From Asterella californica (Eukaryota > Streptophyta > Marchantiopsida > Marchantiales > Aytoniaceae): DNA of 64,000 nucleotides. Below, one piece after another: positions 31,208 through 40,368 of this stretch. Under the pieces are notes generated by a model that was not told the DNA's origin, did no database searches, and was given only the letters and a program-made list of their open reading frames with translations. Every line of letters begins with the position of its first letter. Position 1 is the stretch's first letter. Position numbers and translations under genes: made by a program. The stretch spans positions 17,236,001 to 17,300,000 of the forward strand of contig JAYKYS010000009.1 of assembly GCA_036924285.1 (NCBI GenBank), written 5' to 3'.

Positions 31208-33531
31208 CTAGACTCTCTAAACTCCTGAGTAATCTTAAGTAGTGGACGATCTCTCAAGCTATCACGATTCCTCTCATGTTCTGCAGCAACGGTCAAAAAC
31301 TGAACAGCTCTTTTGCCGTCTCTACTACGTATCCTAGCATAGGCTGAACCATCATCCATAACTCGTGTCTCCATTCTAACAGCAGTAATGTAAGGCTGCC
31401 CTAGAATGATAGGATAGGTTGACATGTCTTGCACAAAGAAATTCTGAACATCACTGATGTCACCCACAGTCACCTTGATGTTGGGGCAAGCACCATAGAG
31501 TTCTCCCCGCTGGTTGTTGGCAGCACGGATAAGCCACCCATGGTCGGTGTCTATGGGCCACCTCCCACGCTTGTACAGCTCCTTAGACATCAGATTAATC
31601 TCTGAGCCGTGATCAATCAATGCCACCACAGGTTCCTCTAGATCTCCCAGCTTCACTAAGGTCTCTGTGGTTGCTCTCGCCCAATGGTTGTGAGAATAAT
31701 GACTCTTCTGCGATACTTCCACCTCATCTTCAAACCTCACGTGCTGATCTGATCTTCCCTCTGATACTTGAGAGCAGTAACCAGCAATCTCATCTTCCTC
31801 ATCCTCCGACAATTTAGTCCCTAGAGCGTTCAGCGTAGCTGCTTCACCTAGAATCTGACGTTTCCTCTTGATGATATCTATGATAACCTCATGGAACTCA
31901 CGCTTTGCAATCCCAAGAATCTCACCCAAAGTAAACTCAACTTTCCCATTCAAGATACGGTTCTCTAACACCTGCTTCAAGTCTGTAACAATCTCAATGT
32001 CAGACTGAAGTTTGTATGCAGGCATCTTACCCTTCTCCTTGCTTCTCTCCTTCTCCTTTGGTGTTGTAGATGGTAGATCCTCCATAGTCTCCTCCCGAGT
32101 AGGTGTTGTCTCCTGCCTTGCATCTGGTCTAGCCCTTTCACTCCTTGTAGCAGGTCGTTTGGCTGTAGAAGCCTCACATGCATCCTCCCTCCTGCGTTTT
32201 TCTTCTAGTAGAGCTTCATGCTGACTTCTTGCAACATAAGCATGCACTGACATAGTATCCACAAGGTCATTCCATCCTGTAGTTTCTCTAATTGAGTTGC
32301 CAACCCTTCGTAGCACATCCTTGTCTAGCTCTGTTCTAGCTACGGACCGCACTACATCTGACCACAACCCAGTAGTCCTTTTCTCTCTCTCCATTTCCAC
32401 TTTCACTCCACACGTAGCAGCATTCACAAGAGAAACAGCATGTGATGCTGATATATCATTCACAAGTCTCTTCATACCACCCTTGCCAAAGTTGGTTCCC
32501 AGCATCATCACAGTCTCTCTCAAATGGATCTTACCATCTTTGAAGAAGATAAGATCCTTCCTCAATGCATCTGAAAACTCCCCACAATCTCTTCTTACAT
32601 GGTCTAGGCTATCACACCATATACAACGATGAACAAAGCCTTCTCTCATCTGAGGTCTCTGCATAGCAGGCTGTACATTCTGCTCCTTCTCTTCTAACCT
32701 AGTGAGCTTAAGCTTAAGCTCCTTCATACCCTTAATCAACTCATCAAGCGGTGAGTCTTCCTCTCTAGCAATTATCAAAGCGGGCTTAGCAGGCAACTGC
32801 TTGACAGGAATTATCAGAGGTGCTGCTTCACTTACCACCACCTTGTCCCTTCTTCTCTGTCTCTTGGTCAGCAAAGAGACAGCCTCTTCAACCTCCTTCC
32901 AGTCAGTCTTCAATCCTCTCTCCTCACTCTTGTCTTCCAGCAACAGCTCAAGCTTCTCCTGAATAGTCACGTCCGCTGCTTGTAGGAAAAGCTCGGTCTT
33001 CTCCACCTCTAATGTAAGCTTTTCTGTCCTAGAAAGCTGAGCATACTGACGATCAAATTCCCTTAACAACTCATTTACAGACAAACCTTTGTTGGGCTTA
33101 ACCACCCACTCCAAGAACGTTCTCTTGGTCACCCTCTCTGAATCTTCAGTGTAGTACTCCTCCTTCAAAGCTCGCATAAAGCTCTCCCAACTCTGTCCTT
33201 GCTGCTGCTTGAGCTCCTTCACACGCCCACGAATCTCAGGGACAACAGCAAGCTCAAAGTTCTCCACCATCTCCTTCTCAGGCACCTTGTTCACCTCCAT
33301 CTCCCTAGCATAGTATCGCACATACTTGGAAATATCTGTACCCTTGAACTGGTCCATCTGGTGCACCACAGATTGCAACGCCTTGGTTGCTAACACCTCC
33401 TTCCTCTCTGTGCTCTGCTGCTGCTGCATGAACATGGAAAAAGCCTGGAACATCTTCATCGTAGCAGCATCAAACTGAATAGGTTGCTGAGCAGCAGCAG
33501 CACCTCCACTTGATGATCCTTGGTTGGTCAT
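31159..33531 (-). CDS. gag: Gag-protease of element N
   Basis: The frame has 790 codons with an ATG at 33531. A Gly/Ala/Gln-rich start is followed by a gag core (about residues 50-230: ISKYVRYYAREMEVNKV, FLEWVVKPNKGLSVNELL). A CX2CX4HX4C zinc knuckle follows near residue 310 (CIWCDSLDHVRRDC), then a charged linker and the block GEILGIAKREFHEVIIDIIK near residue 555. A protease-like domain comes near residue 640, with DHG (ALIDHGSEINLMS) where retropepsins have DTG or DSG, and later PIILGQPY. The last 17 codons overlap the pol frame. It is intact, with no stops. Confidence 0.95.
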   Translation of the reverse strand: MTNQGSSSGGAAAAQQPIQFDAATMKMFQAFSMFMQQQQSTERKEVLATKALQSVVHQMDQFKGTDISKYVRYYAREMEVNKVPEKEMVENFELAVVPEIRGRVKELKQQQGQSWESFMRALKEEYYTEDSERVTKRTFLEWVVKPNKGLSVNELLREFDRQYAQLSRTEKLTLEVEKTELFLQAADVTIQEKLELLLEDKSEERGLKTDWKEVEEAVSLLTKRQRRRDKVVVSEAAPLIIPVKQLPAKPALIIAREEDSPLDELIKGMKELKLKLTRLEEKEQNVQPAMQRPQMREGFVHRCIWCDSLDHVRRDCGEFSDALRKDLIFFKDGKIHLRETVMMLGTNFGKGGMKRLVNDISASHAVSLVNAATCGVKVEMEREKRTTGLWSDVVRSVARTELDKDVLRRVGNSIRETTGWNDLVDTMSVHAYVARSQHEALLEEKRRREDACEASTAKRPATRSERARPDARQETTPTREETMEDLPSTTPKEKERSKEKGKMPAYKLQSDIEIVTDLKQVLENRILNGKVEFTLGEILGIAKREFHEVIIDIIKRKRQILGEAATLNALGTKLSEDEEDEIAGYCSQVSEGRSDQHVRFEDEVEVSQKSHYSHNHWARATTETLVKLGDLEEPVVALIDHGSEINLMSKELYKRGRWPIDTDHGWLIRAANNQRGELYGACPNIKVTVGDISDVQNFFVQDMSTYPIILGQPYITAVRMETRVMDDGSAYARIRSRDGKRAVQFLTVAAEHERNRDSLRDRPLLKITQEFRESRGFGRVPLKSETSTVQ
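31201..31207 (-). promoter_or_regulatory. GGGTTTT slippery heptamer for -1 frameshift
   Basis: In the gag frame the bases read G GGT TTT, which fits X XXY YYZ. A -1 slip gives GGG TTT and continues TGG CAG, which is exactly the open pol frame. The pol frame is closed just upstream by a TAG (31210-31208). Gag would otherwise end 42 bases later at 31159. I have not checked for a downstream pseudoknot. Confidence 0.75.
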
Positions 33532-33582
33532 GATATCTGATCCTGTAACACTCTCAAGAAAACTCCCACCCTAGGTGTTCAT

Positions 33583-33595
33583 GTCGAGTTCACCA
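33583..33595 (-). promoter_or_regulatory. Candidate primer binding site of element N
   Basis: The minus strand reads TGGTGAACTCGAC, 10 bases after the 5' LTR and about 50 bases before the gag ATG. It is shared with element W and the plus-strand gag remnant at 6495. The tRNA is not identified. Confidence 0.65.
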
Positions 33596-33605
33596 AAAGA
33601 GAGTA

Positions 33606-34887
33606 TGTCGGAGTGTAATCCGTCTACCTAGGAAAGCGCTGGGCTTCTGGCTGTGGTTGTTCACTCAAGAGGTTGGCTTTCAGGTCACAATAGGGCTATA
33701 AACACTCACACAGATGTGTAAGATCCAGTAATATACCCAGAAGGCGAAATTCAGGTCTAGCTGGCAGTAATAGGATTCGGCGGTGAACTTTGACACTCAC
33801 GGAGAGGAAAACTATGAAGGTTTAGACCTCTAAACTTCCCCTACATGCAAATGAGGTACTACTGAACTCACAGACGAAATTTCAGCCTGAGATCAAATTC
33901 TGACACGGAGATATGAACAGAAAAGTTTTGAGCAAGAAAACTACGGCAATTTCTGGTACCTAGCTGGCTATTTCAACCTATAACAGGAGTTTGGCTCGAT
34001 CAATTTCAAATTTTCTTACAGGATTTGCAGTCTACAGGGTGCTGAACATCCCTGTGAAGTTGGGACTCCTGAATGTACACAGAACTGTAGATCTCCTCCT
34101 CTGAAGTCGCTGCTCTAGATTAAGAGCTTTTCAGACCCCCTCAGCTTCAGCGGCCGCCCTGAATTACTCAGTTGCTCAATCGATATGAAACTTTTTGTGA
34201 AATCGTAGCCCTGCTGGCGGAGAACACAACCTCGAAGTTTTGAAGCAATTTCCTCAAATCTGCTGCGAGTGACACTGGAAACCCTAAATCCAACCAAAAT
34301 GATTCAATTCTAGCACAATCCGAACTTCAATTGCTCATAACTCCGTCTTTATTGACTCAAATCGATCGAAATTTTCACTGGAAGTGCTTGGCATGACGAG
34401 AACTCTCTCCCTGTGCTCTCAGATTTCGAAGATCCCTCACGAAATGCTCGAACTCCACTCTAGAGCTCTGTTTCTAAATTTAGAGTTTAACAAAAGACAA
34501 AAACGGACCAATGGGAGTTCATAGCTCCACTTGGTTGTCCTTTAGTACCCTAAACCACGTGGCAACTTAGTTTTACTCATAGGCTACCACGTCAAGCCTC
34601 CTAGAGTGCCAGCGTAAAACTTAAATTACTTAAAACGACACGCAGCCCCGAAAAATAACTTAAATCAGCTAGAAAGCGTGCATGGACGACACGCAAATAC
34701 AACCCATGAGCTTAAGCCCTATCAACATGGTAATCAACCTACTAAGACTCAAAATAGTGTTAACACCGTATGCAAAGGTGTCAAACATATACATAAACGA
34801 CTAGAAGTAATATAAGCTAACTTCTAGAACTACTAAACTCAAGCGTCGGAGTAGAAATATAACATGTAGCCGCCAAGTAGCGCGACA
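33606..34887 (-). repeat. 5' LTR of element N
   Basis: It is 1282 bp and nearly identical to 26367-27648. Next to the primer site and gag start, so it is the 5' LTR of the minus-strand element. It contains the G-box at 34555-34562. Confidence 0.95.
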
Positions 34888-36853
34888 CCGGGGCATAGAA
34901 GTAGATGTAGAGAAAGTTCGAGTAATACTCTCCCTGCAACCCCCTACTGACATCAGCGAGTTGAGAGCCTTCCTAGGACATGTTGGATATTACAGAAGGT
35001 TCATCAAAGACTACGCCATACTTGCTGCGCCACTGACAGAATTGCTGAAGAAGACGACAGAGTACCATTGGCACAAGAAACAGCATGAGGCGTTTGAGAC
35101 GTTGAAGAAGAAGTTGGCAGAAGCACCTGTCATGCGACCACCAGACTGGGAGAGACCTTTTCAAGTGTATGTAGACACTTCTGCGTTTGCTATTGGAGTG
35201 GTGCTCAGTCAGAAAGATGATGAAAAGCGAGACCACCCAATCTACTATGCGAGTAGACAACTTTCAGCAGCAGAAAAGAACTACACCACTACTGAACGTG
35301 AAGCGTTGGGAATGGTGTATTCAGTAAAGAAGTTCAGACATTACCTTCTTAGTTATGAGTTTGTTTTTCACGTGGATCATTATGCGTTGAAGCATCTAGT
35401 ACAGAAATCAGACTTGTCAGGGCGTATAGCAAGATGGATGTTGTTGCTTCAAGAGTTTACTTTCACAGTTCAGACGAGACAAGGGATTCATCATGAGAAT
35501 GCTGATTACTTATCTCGACTGAGAACGGGAGAACGAGTGGATACAGTGGCAGACGACTTTCCAGATGATGAATTGTTTCAGCTGATAGTAGCACCTGCTA
35601 CGAAGTACTATGATCTGTACAGATATTTACAGACTTTGCAGTGCCCAGAAGAAATGGATGCTGAACAGCGAACAGTCTTCATACATCAGGCGGGACCTTA
35701 CGAGATGAAGAACGGGATATTGTTCAAAAGAGGACCTGATGAAGAACTTCGAAGATGTCTGGAAGTGCATGAGATACCACAAGTGGTGGGAGCACTACAC
35801 TCAGAACCTGAAGGCGGACACTATGCACTGAGGAACACTGTGAAGAAGATCCTCTCAGCTGGATACTGATGGTCGACGATGTACAAAGATGTTCATGAGA
35901 TCATCAAGAAGTGTGATAACTGTCAACGAGTGGGTAAGCCTACGCCAACCACTCAGTGGCCGTTACATCCGATACTCCCATTGGCACCATTCGAGAAGTG
36001 GGGGATTGATTTTGTAGGACCTATACAACCTGCAACACGCCGCACTAGAAGAAGGTACATTCTGATAGCTACTGATTATGCAACGAAGATGGTTGAAGCA
36101 GCAGCTACCAAGAAAGACGACGCAGCCACTGTGGCTGAGTTTCTGTACACTCAAATCATTACTCGATATGGATGCCCACTGGAGTTGGTAAGTGACCGAG
36201 GTACACATTTTTTGAACAAGATGATAGAGGAACTGACAGATTACTTTGGTATAAAACACCGGAAGACAACACCGTACAATCCAAAAGCTAATGGATTGAC
36301 GGAGAAGTCTAACGGAGTGTTGTGCAAGATTCTGAACAAGGTGACAATGAATCATGCATATGATTGGGATACAAAGTTACCGGCTGTCTTATGGGCATTT
36401 CGGAATGCAGAGAAGATCACGACTCGACAAACACCCTTTTTCCTAACATATGGCATGACACCGATTATGCGAGTTGAAGTTGATGTGCCTACTTACAGAA
36501 TCATGTCTGAAGTTAGATTGTCAGTGGAGGAGAGCCAACTGTTACGACTCAAGAGTCTGATCACACTTGAGGAAGACCGTGAAGAGTCTAAACGACTAAC
36601 GGAAATCATTCAAATGAAGCGGAAAGAGAAGCACGATAAGAAGATCCGCAAGGTGGACATCAAGGATGGTGATTTAGTACTGCTGTATGACAGTAGGTAC
36701 ACCAAATTTCCAGGGAAGTTACACTTACGTTGGATGGGCCCTTACAAAGTAACGCGTCGTTATAGTAATGGTTCCGTTCAGTTGGAAGAACTCGATGGAA
36801 CATTGTTAGCCACTCGAGTCAATGGGTGGAGAATCAAGAGATACTACTCTTAA
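34888..36853 (+). pseudogene. Pol of element T, part 2: RT end, RNase H and integrase
   Basis: After the N insertion the RT ends with ELRAFLGHVGYYRRF. A single RNase H follows (YVDTSAFAIG, TEREALGM, HVDHYAL, HENADYLSR), with no second RNase H domain. The integrase has an HHCC zinc site (HSEPEGGHY...CDNCQ). Inside it a TGA at 35867 replaces a Trp codon of the usual aromatic pair before STMYKDV. The catalytic D, D and E lie in GIDFVGP, VSDRGTHF and the NGLTEKSNG region. The C-terminus has MGPYKV and ends at the stop at 36851. The polypurine tract follows 27 bases later, so there is no room for an env gene. Confidence 0.92.
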
Positions 36854-36880
36854 GTGTTCGCGGGGTCGCTTCACAATTGA

Positions 36881-36891
36881 GAGGGGGAGTA
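36881..36891 (+). promoter_or_regulatory. Polypurine tract of element T
   Basis: GAGGGGGAGTA abuts the 3' LTR (TGTGAAG from 36892), 27 bases after the integrase stop. Confidence 0.8.
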
Positions 36892-39800
36892 TGTGAAGCC
36901 TTTGTTTTTCGTTTTGTTAATTAATTGATTAGTTGTAAAGTAAATAAGAAGAATAGATGATAGAAGATAAACGATATGAGTAGAATAGTGTTAATTAGAA
37001 GTTAAGTGAAGAATCTCAGTTCTGGAGGAATTTATCGAATCTGTGGAGACACTGAAAGATGATTTCCTCATAGATGAATTCCTCGGGCGAAGAGCTTTCT
37101 AACGAGATGTTGTGCGAGGCAATCGGAGACCGAATGACGAAGTTACAGCAGACTGAAGAATGTCAGTCATCAAGAGGAAAACCCTAACTTCGGCACGTGC
37201 AGGAAAACCTATCGCGGGATATAAGCCAGGTAACAAGACATTTACTTTACTCTTTTACTATTCCCAGAGCGAGCGATAGCAGGGCGCATCGAGCCGCAAT
37301 TTCCGAGCGCCGAAGTACATCAGTTACGGGCGAGGAAGCCAATTTGCGAGTGACTGGCGAGGAAGCCAAATTGCGAGGAAGTACATCAGTTACGGGCGAG
37401 GAAGCCAATTTGCGAATGACTGGCGAGGAAGCCAATTTGCGAGTGACTGGCGAGGAAGCCAAATTGCGAGGAAGTACATCAGTTACGGGCGAGGAAGGGA
37501 TTGCGACGAAGAATCCGTTTGTGGCGAAGATCGTTGCAGTGATCCTAGGGATGCGCGGGATGCAGACGACTAAGGCGCCGAGGCTCCGATCCTTTGAATT
37601 TAATCGAGCGGCTCTTCGCCGCTATGACAAGGAGCTCGAGGAGATGGGATTAGCTTTTCTCTTACTTCCTTGGTGGGGGATGGTCTCCTCCAAATTGGTG
37701 CACGAGTTGAAGGTCTGCAAGCAGCATCCGGCCGATGATCACTATGGGCGACCTTCTAACTGGACCGAAGATCATTGGTCCAGTGTCTTGGGAATAGACG
37801 ATGCAGGACGGGAAGGTGATCTTCTTTTTGATGCCACAGCTGCCGCTGCTTCGCCCAAAACGGTGAAGAACTTCCCGAATCTCTTCAAGGAGTTACCTCT
37901 AGGGAGGAACGGCTACCGAACGAGCGATTTCTGCGACCCGAAGAAGAGAGAAGTAGCCGATGCGATTATGGCGATCTTCAGGCCACGAAGAACGACATAC
38001 ATGTCGAATTGGCAAATCAACTTCATCGAGCAGCTCTTCGCTGGAAGAAGAGCACATTGAGCGAGGATATTTCATCGTCATGTGCTGAAGCTTTGGACCG
38101 AGAATGACTTGGTGTACATAGGACCGTTTGTCTTGGTGTTCTATATGGGGATGGACTGCTGTCGGACGAACAGCAGACGAAGTTGGGTTTTACCACAGCT
38201 GCAGAGGAAGATGAATTTCAGGTGGTACAGACTCCAGCACGAGATGTACAACTCGAGAGGTTCTTCGACGAAGTCGAGGCCGAGGACGCAGCAACCGAAG
38301 TAGTAGTGGAGGTAACGAAGAAGAACGAGGCATCGACTTCAACGCCAGCTCCAGAGAAGGCGATCGAAGAGGTGACTCCGGCCGAAGACGAAGATGTAGT
38401 CGAAGTATCTCCTCCGATCCGCAGGAGTGGAAGGAAGAAACCATTGGAGGAAACGCCGAGGTCTGTGCAGAAGTCTCGGAAGAAGATGAAGATGACGAAG
38501 ACGATCGGGACCGAAGATGAAGCAGTTGAAGAGACGACTGAGGAAGTCGATGAAGGAAGTACTCCTCGGACGGAGAAGGACATTGCTACCCCGAAGAGTA
38601 CTCTTTCTCTGTCGACGATAGGAGAGATCGAGAAACTGGCTTCTTCGGCGGATTACCTCAGGGATGTAGTCGTACCGCTACTGCACAGCTTGGAAGCGAA
38701 CCGCAGGACCTACGAGGAAGTCGTCGGTAGGAAGCTGAACCTGGCAGAGTTAGTGCATACGATGCACTTCGGCCGAGGTAACTAGCAGGAAGAGAAGGAG
38801 AATCTGAGAGCTGCACTTCGCATGGCCCATAAGGAGACGCAGACGAGGACCGATGAACTGAAGAATGCGACATCTGAGAAGGAGGAGCTTCTTCGGCAGA
38901 AGATTGATCGTGAGAAAGAACATGAGAAGGTTCTTTCTCTGATGAAGAAGGATTTGGATGACATGCGCGGGCAGCGAAACAGGTACCAAGACACTGTCGG
39001 CCAGCTGACGACGGAGGTGGAGGATCTGAAGCGGCGCACCGTCAAGGCGAAGGAGCTAAGCGCTCAACTTCGGAGTAGGGTCGAGCCGGTGCTGAAGAAC
39101 TACTTCGCCGTTGAGATGGACGCCGAGGAAGCGGGATTTCTTCGCAAGGTTAGAGAGGAGTTCTTAGCTGCAGATGCGGAGGGTACTTCAGCTAGGAACC
39201 GGGTAGCTAGGCTAGGCCAGCGAGTAATTAGGGAGCTTAGGGAGGTTAGAGCAACCGTAGAGTTCTCAGTTTGCGAGATAGGTAGAGAGCTAGCAGTAGA
39301 AAGCGGTGTCGTTCCTGGTGTCGTTTCGGACACAGGACCTTCATCCGACGGTCCAGAAGTACGCCCGACTTCTTAGGAAGAAGATCCGTCATCTTCGAGA
39401 AAATCTGTATATAAGCGTTGTGTTGTTCGTATTCAGGACCTCTATGTGTTTTATCATTTTTGAGTTTTCTATTTCCTGAGTTTGCGGAGCCATTGAGTGT
39501 TTTGTGTTCTTCGGGGATTTACCTACGAAGTATCGTAGTTTGCTGTGGTAGGAATTAGTCTGGGTGCCGAAGGATTTGCTGTTGACAATTGAAATCAGAG
39601 TAGAACGTTTACGGCGAAGACTGAGAATAGACCAGCATCTGCGGAGTTAGTTTCCTAGGAAGACGTTTTTGGGCGAAGTTGACTTCGGAAGAAGTTGTTC
39701 TTTGGTGGAACACTTAGGAAGAAGTTCAATCTGGTACTTCGGCGGAAGAAGAGTCTTCTTCGCCAGAGTTTTCCGAGAGCAGTAGTAGTGAAGTAACTTA

Positions 39801-40160
39801 GTGTGAAGATACTTAGCGTTTATGGTGTTAGAGGCTACATAGTAGCACTTCAGCCGTACTTCCTCGTGTGACCTTTCCGTCCGTGGCTCTGTTACTCTGT
39901 TGTTCATCTATTTCTTGAGGTCCCTGACCTGTTCAGTACCTGTTATGTTTGTTTGTCAGGATTGTCAACTCTGTCTTGTTGGATAGACCTGAGTTTGATC
40001 TCTACCGGGACTGATTTCTGCCCGTGAGAATAAAAGACAACTATAAAGAATCACCTTTGTCACATGTTTACTACTTTTGGATGATCTTTACTTGCATCTC
40101 TGTGGGTTCGATCCTTAAATTACTACTTTCGAGCATCTTTTGGTTTTCTTGTGTGTTACA
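36892..40160 (+). repeat. 3' LTR of element T
   Basis: It is 3269 bp with the same parts as the 5' LTR: CACGTG (37194-37199), TATAAG (37220-37225), a repeat block (37315-37495) with one extra 27-bp unit, the LTR ORF, and AATAAA (40029). It ends GTGTTACA and is followed by CTAAT. Confidence 0.95.
37551..39376 (+). pseudogene. LTR-embedded ORF of element T (3' copy)
   Basis: This is the same protein as at 19439-21259. The ATG at 37551 matches 19439, but the extra repeat unit here brings in an earlier in-frame ATG at 37416. This copy reads through the position of the 5' copy's TGA (GGA here). It has its own TGA at 38058 (TGG in the 5' copy) and a 1-base deletion near 38150 that shifts the frame until 38183. 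The TAG near 38783 is shared with the 5' LTR. The two LTRs together show that all lesions except the shared TAG arose after insertion. The coiled-coil tail is 38822-39376. Confidence 0.8.
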
Positions 40161-40165
40161 CTAAT

Positions 40166-40368
40166 ATATGCATGAAAGACTAGGAGTAACATTAAGCTAA
40201 CTTCTACCGCTAGTAACTCCCAAGTGTCGGAGTAGAAGCATAACCCGTAGCCGCCAATGTCCACAGTCTCCAGAATTGACTTCTCTGACGTCTTACCTTC
40301 ACTCAGAGAGACTAACTCCTAACATAGAGGTGAATCATTTACTATGTGAAATGATTCACATCACGACA
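40166..40368 (-). repeat. 3' LTR of element X, inner part
   Basis: It continues the LTR begun at 17491 after element T and its CTAAT duplication. It ends CGACA and is followed by a polypurine tract. It includes a segment like the N LTR end (gtcggagtagaagcataac) and then the X2-type tail with two stem-loops. Confidence 0.85.
40330..40359. repeat. 11-bp perfect hairpin at the X LTR terminus
   Basis: GTGAATCATTT and AAATGATTCAC form an 11-bp stem around an 8-base loop, 9 bases from the LTR end. A second, 7-bp stem (TCTCTGA...TCAGAGA) lies about 45 bases further inside. Both are repeated in every X2 LTR copy of the 1009-bp array and are absent from the N LTR. Confidence 0.8.

Larger units (their letters stand above)
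26367..34887 (-). mobile_element. Element N: intact, young Ty3/gypsy retrotransposon
   Basis: The element is 8521 bp with two 1282-bp LTRs (26367-27648 and 33606-34887). Both run TGTCGGAG...GCGCGACA and are flanked by CCGG (26363-26366 and 34888-34891). Removing it restores the reading frame of T pol. On the minus strand: LTR, primer site (33583-33595), gag-protease (33531-31159), pol in the -1 frame (31207-27695), polypurine tract (complement of 27649-27660), LTR. I found one difference between the LTRs (c in gagacctctc near 27170, a in the copy near 34400). All frames are open, so this copy may be able to move. Confidence 0.95.
18808..40160 (+). mobile_element. Element T: Athila/Tat-like Ty3/gypsy retrotransposon
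   Basis: The element has two 3.2-kb LTRs (18808-22043 and 36892-40160), both TGTGAAG...GTTACA, flanked by the 5-bp duplication CTAAT. Order: LTR, primer site for tRNA-Asp (22065-22082), gag-protease (22110-25487), RT-RNase H-integrase (25488-26366 plus 34888-36853), polypurine tract (36881-36891), LTR. Element N is inserted in the RT domain. Without N the element is about 12.8 kb. No env-like ORF lies between integrase and the 3' LTR, and I see no chromodomain. The LTRs differ by roughly one base per hundred in the stretches I compared. In-frame stops in gag-pol make it inactive now. Confidence 0.93.

Noticed and set aside
30867..33393. Plus-strand open frames inside N gag-pol
   Set aside because: They are antisense shadows of intact minus-strand genes.
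36854..36891. Env-like third ORF in element T
   Set aside because: Only 38 bases separate the integrase stop and the LTR.
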